Shown: positions 1-6,497 of the stretch, in pieces
Numbering within the stretch: the stretch's first letter is position 1
Layout: each line of letters starts with the position of its first letter
DNA from: DALYJJ01 sp031969915
GTDB lineage: Bacteria > Acidobacteriota > Terriglobia > Bryobacterales > Bryobacteraceae
Direction of reading: 5' to 3'
NCBI GenBank assembly: GCA_031969915.1
Contig: DALYJJ010000224.1
Location: forward strand, 1-7,144
DNA length: 7,144 nucleotides
Program-made: the position numbers and the translations under genes
The notes under the pieces: generated by a model
Databases searched by the model: none
Seen by the model: the letters and a program-made list of their open reading frames with translations, nothing else
What the model was told of the DNA's origin: nothing

Positions 1-1343
1 GCCGGGCGCTGTGCGCGAAGGACGCGAATGAGAACAACAACCATGCCGCGCGGCAGTGGCTGGCGATGGCCCGGGCGCGTTCCATGAAAGAGTTCCAGGC
101 GGCGCACGCGACGTACCAGGGAATGCCCTGGGTGAACACGATTTCCACGAGCCGCGAGGGCATCGCCTGGTACGCCGACACGTCGTCCACGCCCAACCTG
201 AGCGAAGAAGCGTGGAAGGCCTGGGAGGCCTGGCGGGGCGGCGACGAGTGGGCCAAGGGGATGTTCGAACGCGGCCAGTATCTGTTCCCCGGCAGCGATT
301 CGAAGTTCGAATGGGCGGCGGCCGAAGGGGCGCGTGAACCGGGTCTGGTGCCGTTTGCAAGAATGCCGCAGTTGGCGCGCACCGACTACGTCTTCAACGC
401 CAACGACAGTTACTGGATGGCGAATTCGAAAGCGCTCCTGGAAGGCACCTACTCCCCCCTGCACGGCCGCCTGGGAGCCCGCTCGCTGCGCACGCGCAAC
501 AACGATCTGACCCTCTCGAATCTGTCGCCCGACCGCCCCGCGGGCGGCGACGGCCGCTTCACGCTGGACGAACTGGCGAGCGCGATTCTCAGCAACCGCA
601 GCCACGCCGCGGAGTTGGTGTTGCCGGAATTGCTGGAGCGGTGCCAGGCCAAGCCGGTAGTGATGCTCGATTCGCAGGAGATCGACCTCTCCACCGCCTG
701 TGCGGTGCTCGGGAAATGGAACGGGCGGTACGACCTCGACAGCCGCGGCGCGATGCTGTTCCGGGAGTACTTTCTGTCCTACAGCGGCGCCGACGCCACC
801 ACGGGAACGCGCCTGTTCTCGGCGCCGTTCGACAAAGCCGACCCCGTGCGCACGCCGCGGCAGCTTGCGTCCGGCGAACTGGCGCTCACCCATCTGGCGC
901 GCGCCGTCCGGCTGCTGACCTCGCTGAAGATCGCGCTCGACACGCCGCTCGGGGATGTGCAGTACGCCAACAAGCCCGGGCAGCGGATTCCCATCCACGG
1001 CGGGCACGGGCTGGAGGGCGTGATGAACATGATGGTCCCGGCGCGCAATGAGACGACTCTCGAGCCCACCGAGTCGCTGCCGCCCGTGAAGGGATCGGTG
1101 TGGCTGACGGCGAAGGGCTACCCGGTGACACACGGCTCAAGCTTCCTGATGGTGCTGGAGTACACCGCCGCGGGGCCGGCCGCGAAGGCCTTCCTGACCT
1201 ACGGACAGTCGGGAGATCCGGAATCGCCGCACTTTCGCGATCAGACCGAGCTGTTCTCGAAAAAACAATGGCGGCCGGTTCTGTTCCGGGAGGCGGAGAT
1301 CCGGAAGGACGTGAAGTCCACGGTGCGTCTGGAGAAGAAGTAA
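1..1343 (+). CDS. Penicillin acylase / acyl-homoserine-lactone acylase family protein (C-terminal part of beta chain, 5' truncated by window)
   Basis: The reading frame is open from base 3 with no stop, so the ATG at 66 is internal and the visible 446 residues are the C-terminal part of a larger protein. Known family: penicillin amidases are exported Ntn-hydrolases that cleave an amide between an acyl chain and an amine (beta-lactam, acyl-homoserine lactone, lipopeptide). They mature by self-cleavage to expose a catalytic Ser. Seen here: GMPWVNTIS followed by WYADTSSTPN near residues 40-65, the segment NANDSYW near 132-138, LRTRNNDLT, WNGRYDLDSRGAMLFREY, and a C-terminal end with YGQSGDPESPHFRDQT and WRPVLF. 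This order is typical of the PvdQ/QuiP/aculeacin-acylase branch. The Asn in NDS probably corresponds to the oxyanion-hole Asn of the family (inference). The signal peptide, alpha chain, linker and catalytic Ser lie upstream of the window, so substrate cannot be judged. The ankyrin gene follows after 14 bases, probably in the same transcript. Confidence 0.9.
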   Translation, partial: RALCAKDANENNNHAARQWLAMARARSMKEFQAAHATYQGMPWVNTISTSREGIAWYADTSSTPNLSEEAWKAWEAWRGGDEWAKGMFERGQYLFPGSDSKFEWAAAEGAREPGLVPFARMPQLARTDYVFNANDSYWMANSKALLEGTYSPLHGRLGARSLRTRNNDLTLSNLSPDRPAGGDGRFTLDELASAILSNRSHAAELVLPELLERCQAKPVVMLDSQEIDLSTACAVLGKWNGRYDLDSRGAMLFREYFLSYSGADATTGTRLFSAPFDKADPVRTPRQLASGELALTHLARAVRLLTSLKIALDTPLGDVQYANKPGQRIPIHGGHGLEGVMNMMVPARNETTLEPTESLPPVKGSVWLTAKGYPVTHGSSFLMVLEYTAAGPAAKAFLTYGQSGDPESPHFRDQTELFSKKQWRPVLFREAEIRKDVKSTVRLEKK

Positions 1344-1357
1344 ACATCCGGGACGAA

Positions 1358-2050
1358 ATGGCAGCGGCCGCGTCCAATCGGGGCATGCACCGCCGCTCTT
1401 TCGGACTCACGCTCCTCGCCGCCCCGGCCATGGTCAGGGCGCAAAGCGCGCCACGTCCGGCGCGCCTGGACGATGGCCTGGTGCTGGAGTTCGTGACAAA
1501 GGCCCACCAGCGCAAGATCGAGCCGATGAAGGAACTGATCGCGCGCCAGCCAGCGCTGCTGAACGCCTCCTGGGACTGGGGCGGCGGCGATTGGGAGAAC
1601 GCGCTCGAGGCGGCCGCGCACACTGGCAGCCGCGAAATGGCCCTGTTTCTGCTGGAACAAGGGGCGCGGCTGAATCTCTTCGCCGCGGCGATGCTCGGAG
1701 ACCTGGAGACGGTCCGCGCCGGAGCGCGCCAGCCGGGCTTCGCGGCAACGCGGGGCGCGCACGGCATTCCCTTGTTGAGTCACGCGATCGCGGGCGCAGA
1801 GGCGGGGCGTCCAGTGATCGCGTTTCTTCTTGAAAAAGGCGCCGACGTGAACGCACGCCACCTCAACGGGATGACGCCGCTCATGATGGCCGCGCAAACC
1901 GGCCAGCGGGACACCCTGCGTCTGCTGCTGGCCAAGGGCGCCGAGCCGAATGCCCGGGCGGAGAACGGCAAGACGGCGCTGCGCCTGAGCCTGGACGCCA
2001 ACCACCAGGAGATTGCCCAGGATCTCCGCGAGGCCGGCGCTTCGTTCTGA
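1358..2050 (+). CDS. Exported ankyrin-repeat protein with Tat-like signal
   Basis: A 230-residue protein. The N-terminus carries HRRSFGLTLLAAPAMVRAQ (residues 11-29): twin arginines, a short hydrophobic stretch and an AQ-type cleavage region, which suggests export, probably by Tat. About five ankyrin-like repeats follow, near residues 80-106, 107-130, 136-166, 169-199 and 203-229. The fourth is the clearest (NGMTPLMMAAQTGQ, then LLLAKGAEPNAR). The others show the usual LLEKGADVN-type turn. No catalytic domain is visible, so a protein-binding role is likely. The ATG at 1358 keeps the gap to the acylase stop at 14 bases. The in-frame ATG at 1385 would begin directly at MHRRSF and is an equally credible start. 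Neither has a strong Shine-Dalgarno sequence. The frame stays open further upstream, but that would overlap the acylase by over 200 bases. The target is unknown; the adjacent exported acylase is an obvious candidate partner (inference). Confidence 0.88.
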   Translation: MAAAASNRGMHRRSFGLTLLAAPAMVRAQSAPRPARLDDGLVLEFVTKAHQRKIEPMKELIARQPALLNASWDWGGGDWENALEAAAHTGSREMALFLLEQGARLNLFAAAMLGDLETVRAGARQPGFAATRGAHGIPLLSHAIAGAEAGRPVIAFLLEKGADVNARHLNGMTPLMMAAQTGQRDTLRLLLAKGAEPNARAENGKTALRLSLDANHQEIAQDLREAGASF

Positions 2051-2051
2051 G

Positions 2052-2099
2052 CCCGCGCACCCACCTACCGAAGCCGGGTAGAATCGTTTGACGCGCGGG
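2052..2099. repeat. Nested inverted repeat between ankyrin and transporter genes
   Basis: A perfect 7-base inverted repeat (CCCGCGC at 2052-2058, GCGCGGG at 2093-2099) encloses a smaller one (CTACC at 2065-2069, GGTAG at 2077-2081, 7-base loop). It starts immediately after the ankyrin stop codon. No T-run follows, so it is not a canonical intrinsic terminator. It could be a transcript-end structure or part of the leader of the transporter gene. A TAGAAT box at 2079-2084 resembles a -10 element, but no convincing -35 element lies at the right distance. Confidence 0.35.
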
Positions 2100-2127
2100 A
2101 CCTGTGGTCCGGCCCGCGGCTCGGAGC

Positions 2128-2135
2128 AAGGGAGG
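2128..2135 (+). promoter_or_regulatory. Ribosome binding site fixing the transporter start
   Basis: AAGGGAGG is a strong Shine-Dalgarno match lying 4 bases before the GTG at 2140. It favours that GTG over the in-frame GTG at 2104, which would place this purine-rich stretch inside the coding region. Confidence 0.65.
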
Positions 2136-2139
2136 CGCC

Positions 2140-3441
2140 GTGGGACGTTGGATCCGGCAGTTCGCCGACATTCGCAAGGGCGAGGTGGAGCCGAGCGTGC
2201 TCTTCTTCTCCCTGTGGTTCATCCTGATTCTGGTTTTCCAGGTGCTGCGCCCCCTAAAGAAGGGGTTGTTCGTCGAAGCGCTGGGCGCCAAAACGGAACT
2301 CTACGCGAAGCTGGGCAACATCGCGGTGGCGGCTCTGCTGGTGATTCTGTTCACCGCTCTCTACAGCCGGCTCGGAAGCCGGCGGACCATCGGCGTTCTG
2401 TGCGCCGTGTTTGCCGGCGCGCTGCTGGCTTTCTCCTGGATCTTCAGCCAGCACCCCGGCACGCACCTGGGCAACTGGGCGTTTTACCTGTTCGGCGACG
2501 CCTGGTCGACGCTGTGGGTCACCACCTTCTGGGCCTACTTGAATGAGATGACCGCCACCGAACAGGCCAAGCGCCTGTACGGCCTCATCGGCGGAGGCGG
2601 CGTACTGGGCGGATTCGTGGGCAATTTCGCGGTTTGGCAGTTAGTTCGTCCCTGGGGCACGCAGAACCTCCTGATCCTGTGCGCGGCCCTGACGGCGCTG
2701 GTGGCGCTGATCGTCTGGCGCACGGAGCAACTCGCGCGATCGCCGGAAGCCGCGATCGGCCGCCGCAGCGGCCTCGCGAAGGCGGCGGCCCCCGGCGGCG
2801 GCAATCCGGCCATCGAAGGCGCGCGGCTGGTGGCGGGCTCGCGGTATCTGATGGCGATCACCGCGATTGTTTTCCTTTACGAGATCGTGTCCCAGATCTT
2901 CGACTACCAGTTTTCGCGGGCCAGCGAGGCGGTGGAAGGAGCGAGCGGCACGCAGGCCTTTTTCGGCCAGGTGTTCACGTTCGGCGGGCTGTTGAGCGTG
3001 GTGGTGCAGTTGTTCCTGGTCTCGTTCGTGATGCGGCGGTTCGGACTGAAAACGGCGCTGCTGGTGCTGCCCGTGGCGATGGCCCTCTCGGCGGGCATTT
3101 ACATGACCGTGCCCGTACTCACCGCCGCCGCGCTACTTTACATTTCCGACAGCGGTTTCTCTTACTCGATGAACCAGACGGCGCGCGAAACGCTGTACGT
3201 ACCCGCCGGCGAAGACGTGAAGTACAAGGCGCGCGCCTTCACCAACATGTTCGTGCAGCGCTTCGGCAAAGGCGCGGCGATCCTGATGGCTCTGGTGCTG
3301 GGCGCGTTTCCGATCCGCCTGCTCTCCGTCCTGGCGCTGGTGGTGATCGGATTGTGGGCGGTGCTGGCACTCTACGCCGGGCGCCGGTTCGATGCGGTGA
3401 CGGTAGCGGGCGAGGCAGAAGCGGGCGCGCTGGTGAAGTAG
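2140..3441 (+). CDS. ATP/ADP antiporter (NTT/TlcA, Npt1/Npt2) family membrane transporter
   Basis: A 433-residue polytopic membrane protein with about ten to twelve hydrophobic segments. Known family: NTT/TlcA proteins exchange or import nucleotides across the inner membrane of obligate intracellular bacteria and plastids. Relatives in free-living bacteria have no settled substrate. Family hallmarks seen: a cytoplasmic start with KGEVEPS, then VLRPLKKGLFVEALGAK in the first helix region (residues 36-51), matching the LRTLKDTL-type segment of TlcA. FYLFGDAWSTLWVTTFWAYLNE (115-136) is followed by EQAKRLYGLIGGGG (141-154). YEIVSQIFDYQFSR lies at 247-260. The motif SMNQTARETLYVPAGEDV then KYKARAF, with RFGKG (343-378), is the most diagnostic block. 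It is somewhat shorter than the roughly 500-residue parasite carriers. A basic, Gly/Pro-rich loop near 200-226 separates the two halves. Start chosen by the Shine-Dalgarno sequence at 2128-2135. No metabolic partner lies next to it. Nucleotide exchange is a family-based guess; other anionic substrates are possible. Confidence 0.85.
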   Translation: MGRWIRQFADIRKGEVEPSVLFFSLWFILILVFQVLRPLKKGLFVEALGAKTELYAKLGNIAVAALLVILFTALYSRLGSRRTIGVLCAVFAGALLAFSWIFSQHPGTHLGNWAFYLFGDAWSTLWVTTFWAYLNEMTATEQAKRLYGLIGGGGVLGGFVGNFAVWQLVRPWGTQNLLILCAALTALVALIVWRTEQLARSPEAAIGRRSGLAKAAAPGGGNPAIEGARLVAGSRYLMAITAIVFLYEIVSQIFDYQFSRASEAVEGASGTQAFFGQVFTFGGLLSVVVQLFLVSFVMRRFGLKTALLVLPVAMALSAGIYMTVPVLTAAALLYISDSGFSYSMNQTARETLYVPAGEDVKYKARAFTNMFVQRFGKGAAILMALVLGAFPIRLLSVLALVVIGLWAVLALYAGRRFDAVTVAGEAEAGALVK

Positions 3442-3457
3442 CGGCGGCCCTCCGCCG
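3442..3457 (+). terminator. Possible weak terminator hairpin after transporter gene
   Basis: Directly after the TAG stop, CGGCGG (3442-3447), loop CCCT and CCGCCG (3452-3457) form a perfect 6-base-pair GC stem. The following ATATCTTTGTTG is only moderately T-rich, so termination would be inefficient at best. The glycosyltransferase start is only 18 bases further on, so the stem could instead sit in its leader. Confidence 0.3.
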
Positions 3458-3475
3458 ATATCTTTGTTGAAGACA

Positions 3476-4357
3476 ATGAGCCAGGCCACCTTCGTCCTGC
3501 CGGTCTACAACGGAACCCGCTATCTGCGAGAAGCGATAGACAGCGTGCTGGCGCAATCGGTCTCCGACTGGACGCTGCTGATCGTGGACGATTGCAGTTC
3601 GGACCGGCCGGAGGCCATCGTCAGCGCCTACCGCGATGCGAGAATCCGATTCGTCCGCAACAGCGCGAACCTGGGGCTCTACGGAACCTTGGTGCGCACG
3701 ATTCCGGAGGCGGATTCCCCCTGGATCTCGATCATCATGCAGGACGACCGGCTGAAACCGGAGTACCTGCGGGAAATGGTGCGGCTATCCGAACAGTATC
3801 CGGCAGCGCAGGCGATCTGGGCAGGAATGGATTGTGTCGATGGCGCGGGCGCTTTGGTCGAGCCGGGACCGAAGACGGGGCGTGAGGAACCGATCGCTCC
3901 GGGCCCGGCGTCGTGGCGTGGGACGTTGGCCCAGGGATGCATGTGGACCATCAGCGGCTCGTTCACACGAAAACAGCTCTATCAGTCCATGCCCTTCCGG
4001 ACCGATCTTCCCCATTGTGGCGACTACGAATGGCTGTTGCGTGCGATTCGGGAAGTGTTGTTCGTGTACTGGGAATACCCGTTAGTTGACATCCGTCTCC
4101 ACGAAGGGCAGGCGAGCACCGGGAACCTTCGCTCAGCCCAGGACGTGGTGGAGGCCTATGGCATCGTCCGGGACAACTTCCGCGCCTACCCGGGCGACCT
4201 GCCTCGGAGCGAGGCCTTTCGCATCTGCCGAAGGCGCGCCCGCGGCGCCACTCGGCGAGCCCTGAAACAGGTGACGCAGGGCCGGGTTCCCACCGCCCGT
4301 CTGCTGCTGAAGTACGCGTTCCGCTTCGCGGTGCTCCCGTTCGAGAACGGCCGTTAG
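3476..4357 (+). CDS. Glycosyltransferase family 2 protein
   Basis: A 293-residue protein with a GT-A fold N-terminus. It would transfer a sugar from a nucleotide-sugar donor to a glycan or lipid acceptor at the cytoplasmic face of the membrane. Seen: the opening strand FVLPVYNGTRYLREAIDSVL (residues 6-25), the nucleotide-binding LLIVDDCSSD (34-43), an N-x-GLYG segment (65-70), the metal-binding DxD-type motif as MQDDRL (88-93), and GDYEWLLR (182-189), which is where the family places its catalytic-base region. The C-terminal 50 residues are rich in Arg and Lys with hydrophobic residues interspersed, suggesting peripheral membrane contact; there is no clear transmembrane helix. The ATG at 3476 gives a normal family N-terminus. 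TTG codons at 3464 and 3467 would only add a few residues. The Shine-Dalgarno sequence is poor. No other polysaccharide genes are visible nearby, so donor and acceptor cannot be assigned. It converges on the minus-strand VWFA gene with a 19-base gap. Confidence 0.9.
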   Translation: MSQATFVLPVYNGTRYLREAIDSVLAQSVSDWTLLIVDDCSSDRPEAIVSAYRDARIRFVRNSANLGLYGTLVRTIPEADSPWISIIMQDDRLKPEYLREMVRLSEQYPAAQAIWAGMDCVDGAGALVEPGPKTGREEPIAPGPASWRGTLAQGCMWTISGSFTRKQLYQSMPFRTDLPHCGDYEWLLRAIREVLFVYWEYPLVDIRLHEGQASTGNLRSAQDVVEAYGIVRDNFRAYPGDLPRSEAFRICRRRARGATRRALKQVTQGRVPTARLLLKYAFRFAVLPFENGR

Positions 4358-4376
4358 TTAGCGGCGGGGACGTTCC

Positions 4377-5192
4377 CTACTCCAGCGCCAACGCCGAGAC
4401 ATTGCGCTTCGCCCCGGAGGGCGATTTCACTTCGACCCTGAGCTTGTCGCCGATCTCCAGATTCCCTTCGACCGCCACCTTGTAGTGCCCGCGCAACACT
4501 TCGAATACCTTGGGCCCGATCGGCTCCCTGGTCTTGCCGAGATCGCGCAAGTTGAAGGTCGCGCCTCCGGTCTGCCGGGCCAGCGACTCGAACAGCGACC
4601 GCCCGTAGCCCATCACGTACACCGGAAAGATGGACACGCCGCCGCGCCGCGCCAACCGCAGCACTTCGCGTTCGGAGACGCGGCTCGGTCCGTCTACACC
4701 GGCGGTGAGCAACAGGATGACGCGGCGGAGCGTCGCGTTTTCGAACCCGCCATCGATGGCTGCGTACAGCGCATCCAACAGGTTCGGGCTGTTCCCATAC
4801 TTCACCTGTCCGAGCGCCCGCCGGAGCAATTCTTTGCTTGCAGTGAAGTCCTGCACCAGGTCGGCGGAGGAGGCAAAGGAGACCACCGCCATCTGCTCCT
4901 TCTCCCCGAGCTGCGCGATCATTTCCGCCGCCGCCGGTTGGACCATGCCTCCGATCAGGCTCGTGTCGAGCAGCAGCATGACGTCGACGGGTTCGGACAC
5001 ATACTGGGCCGATTCGACGGTCCGGGGCGACGAGCCGTCGAGCACCGTGAAATCGGCCGCCTTCAAATCGGTGATGGGCTTGCCGGTCTTCTGATCGGCG
5101 ACGGTGACGATCAGGCGAGTCGCGGCGGGACAAGCCAAGGGCCAGGCGGCCGCGAGGGCCCCTACCAGCAACGCTCTCCAGATCCGCGGCAC
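4377..5192 (-). CDS. Secreted VWFA-related domain protein (acidobacterial type)
   Basis: A 271-residue protein. It starts with a signal peptide: two Arg, a hydrophobic run ALLVGALAAAWPLA, then a CPAA cleavage region near residue 24. Next comes a short beta-rich segment with the family phrase VADQKTGKPITDLKAADFTV (residues 31-50). The von Willebrand factor A domain then runs from VDVMLLLDTS (69-78) through LLTAGVDG (161-168) to about 235. This order matches the VWFA-related family abundant in Acidobacteriota, whose function is unknown. The MIDAS metal site looks degraded: the DxSxS loop reads DTSLI (76-80), and the later LLTDG-type Asp is Ala164. The C-terminal 35 residues form a small beta-type tail (HYKVAVEG, LRVEVKSPSG). 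The GTG start lies 5 bases after the adaptor stop. The purine-rich AGTAGGT before it overlaps that stop codon, which suggests translational coupling. It probably acts in the periplasm or at the outer surface as a binding protein. Confidence 0.85.
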   Translation of the reverse strand: MPRIWRALLVGALAAAWPLACPAATRLIVTVADQKTGKPITDLKAADFTVLDGSSPRTVESAQYVSEPVDVMLLLDTSLIGGMVQPAAAEMIAQLGEKEQMAVVSFASSADLVQDFTASKELLRRALGQVKYGNSPNLLDALYAAIDGGFENATLRRVILLLTAGVDGPSRVSEREVLRLARRGGVSIFPVYVMGYGRSLFESLARQTGGATFNLRDLGKTREPIGPKVFEVLRGHYKVAVEGNLEIGDKLRVEVKSPSGAKRNVSALALE

Positions 5193-5197
5193 GTTAC

Positions 5198-6397
5198 CTA
5201 CTGTGCGGCAATCGAGACCTTCACGCCGGTATCCAGGCGGTTCAACTGGCTGACGGCGATCTGCTCGCCTTCCTTCACACCCTCCAGGATCTCAACGCTC
5301 TCGTCGTAGGGATCCCCCAGTTTCACGTCGCGGGCCTCGATCACCCCCGAGGAGACCACGTACGTCTTGTTGGAGCCGAACACGTAGTTCACTGCGCGGC
5401 GCGGCACCAGCACCACGCGCTCCACCTTCTCCGTCTGGAGCCGCGCCCGCGCATAGGAGCCGGGCTTCAAGTCGCCTCGCGGATTCTCAATCAGCGTCTC
5501 CACGATGAAGGTGCGCTTCGACTGGTCCACGGTGGGAGAGATGCGCCACACCTTGCCCGCAAACGTCCGTCCCGCGAACGCCTCGACGGAGACCTCGGCG
5601 CTCTGGCCCGTCCGGATCCAGGGCGCCATGCGTTCGGGAACTTCGATGCGAAGCCGGATCGGGTCGGTCTTCACCAGGACGAAGAGCGGCGTGTTGAGCC
5701 GCACGAACTGGCCCACCGTCACCTGCCGTTCTTTCACCGAAGCGGCAAAGGGCGCCTTCACCACGGTGTCGCGCAGTTTCTTGCGCTGCAGGTCAAGCAC
5801 GGCGCGCGAGCGCTGCACATCGGAGATCAGGTTGCGGGTCTGGTTGAGCGTAGCGTCATAGCCGGCGCGCATGGCATCGAACCGCGCCTTGGCCTGATCG
5901 AGTTCATTCTGAGCACCGATGCCTTGATCGACCAGCGCTCGCACTCGCTTGTAGCGCTGCTCGGCCTCAAACAGGTCGGCTTGGGCCCGCCGCACTTCCG
6001 GCGTCTCGCGGATGTCCTTCACCTGGTCGTTCTCATTGGCCAACCCCAGGCGCTCAAGCGCCTGCCGCAATTGCGCTTCGTTCTGGGCCACGACATACTT
6101 CTGCTCTTCGTCGCCGATCCGAACCAGCACCTGGCCCTGCGCCACAACGTCGCCCAAATCGACGCTGACCTGCTCGACGCGGCCGTCCACCTCGGCGCTC
6201 ACCACCACCTCTTCATACGGGAAGAGCGTGCCCACGGAGTCCACCGCACGGCGAAGGTCCCGCGCCCCGACGGACACCGCCTGCACCTTCACGGGTCCCG
6301 TCTCCGGCCGCGCCTCCACCTTCTCCTGGCGATTGCATGACGAGCCGATCAGCGCCAGAGCGGCGGGTAGAAAGAGAATCGATACGGTTCGAGTCAT
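5198..6397 (-). CDS. RND efflux / HlyD-type periplasmic adaptor subunit (membrane fusion protein), probable lipoprotein
   Basis: A 399-residue adaptor of the AcrA/MexA type, which bridges an inner-membrane pump and an outer-membrane channel. Domain order: a lipoprotein-like signal ending in IGSSC (Cys21); the first lipoyl half (about 58-98: VVVSAEVDGRVEQVSVDLGD); a long alpha-helical hairpin rich in Glu, Arg, Gln and Ala (about 99-208); the second lipoyl half (VVKAPFAASV, then VGQFVRLNTPLFVLV, 212-242); a beta-barrel (about 246-322, including PGSYARARL); and a membrane-proximal domain (about 326-398, starting VLVPRRAVNYV). The ATG at 6397 is chosen because the signal sequence begins there and GGGGAG precedes it. 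The in-frame ATG at 6481 would add 28 residues with no signal-like character and would sit upstream of the best -10 box. The APFDG motif of many adaptors reads APFAAS here. No pump or outer-membrane channel gene is present in the window; the VWFA-related gene takes the downstream place. Substrate unknown. Confidence 0.92.
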   Translation of the reverse strand: MTRTVSILFLPAALALIGSSCNRQEKVEARPETGPVKVQAVSVGARDLRRAVDSVGTLFPYEEVVVSAEVDGRVEQVSVDLGDVVAQGQVLVRIGDEEQKYVVAQNEAQLRQALERLGLANENDQVKDIRETPEVRRAQADLFEAEQRYKRVRALVDQGIGAQNELDQAKARFDAMRAGYDATLNQTRNLISDVQRSRAVLDLQRKKLRDTVVKAPFAASVKERQVTVGQFVRLNTPLFVLVKTDPIRLRIEVPERMAPWIRTGQSAEVSVEAFAGRTFAGKVWRISPTVDQSKRTFIVETLIENPRGDLKPGSYARARLQTEKVERVVLVPRRAVNYVFGSNKTYVVSSGVIEARDVKLGDPYDESVEILEGVKEGEQIAVSQLNRLDTGVKVSIAAQ

Positions 6398-6497
6398 GAC
6401 TCCCCAATCCCCGAAAAGGGAACACGTACAAGGCGAATCCAACAAGGGTTCGGTTACGTCCTCACAATTGTAGCGAACCACGCACTACCATCGAAGG
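6398..6497. promoter_or_regulatory. Divergent intergenic region with a candidate minus-strand -10 box and an 8-base palindrome
   Basis: This 100-base gap must hold the promoters of the adaptor/VWFA unit (minus) and the 190-residue gene (plus). Read on the minus strand, TACAAT at 6472-6467 is one mismatch from the consensus -10 box, but the expected -35 position (6495-6490, TTCGAT) is a poor match. Transcription would begin near 6460, leaving a leader of about 60 bases. The palindrome ACAATTGT (6464-6471) overlaps this box and could be an operator or chance. No clear plus-strand promoter was seen. Confidence 0.3.

Noticed and set aside
886..1767. Long open minus-strand frame (293 codons) opposite the acylase and ankyrin genes
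   Set aside because: The translation is rich in Arg, Ser, Pro and Ala without domain character, and the opposite strand encodes two recognisable proteins; this is a GC-rich shadow.
2634..3470. Long open plus-strand frame (278 codons) inside the transporter gene
   Set aside because: It is a shifted frame of a clear membrane-transporter gene, with a Gly/Arg-rich translation lacking hydrophobic segments.
3476..4357. Glycosyltransferase as a horizontally acquired gene
   Set aside because: Some codons look slightly less GC-biased than neighbours, but I cannot measure this reliably and there are no flanking repeats or mobile-element remnants.
4346..4377. Palindromes AACGGCCGTT and GGGGACGTTCCC between the convergent genes as a bidirectional terminator
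   Set aside because: Neither has a loop or a T-run, so they do not form standard terminator hairpins; such short palindromes are expected by chance in GC-rich DNA.
4354..5133. Second long open minus-strand frame (259 codons) overlapping the VWFA gene
   Set aside because: Arg/Gly-rich out-of-frame reading of the VWFA gene, without recognisable structure.
4485..5309. Long open plus-strand frame (274 codons) opposite the VWFA gene
   Set aside because: Its translation is dominated by Gln, Arg, His and Gly with no family resemblance, whereas the minus strand gives a signal peptide and VWA domain.
6409..6420. CCCC-GAAAA-GGG near the adaptor start as a regulatory hairpin
   Set aside because: The stem is only three base pairs and would not be stable.
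6398..6481. N-terminal extension of the adaptor to the ATG at 6481
   Set aside because: The added 28 residues bury the signal peptide and include three Cys; the ATG at 6397 places the lipoprotein signal at the N-terminus.
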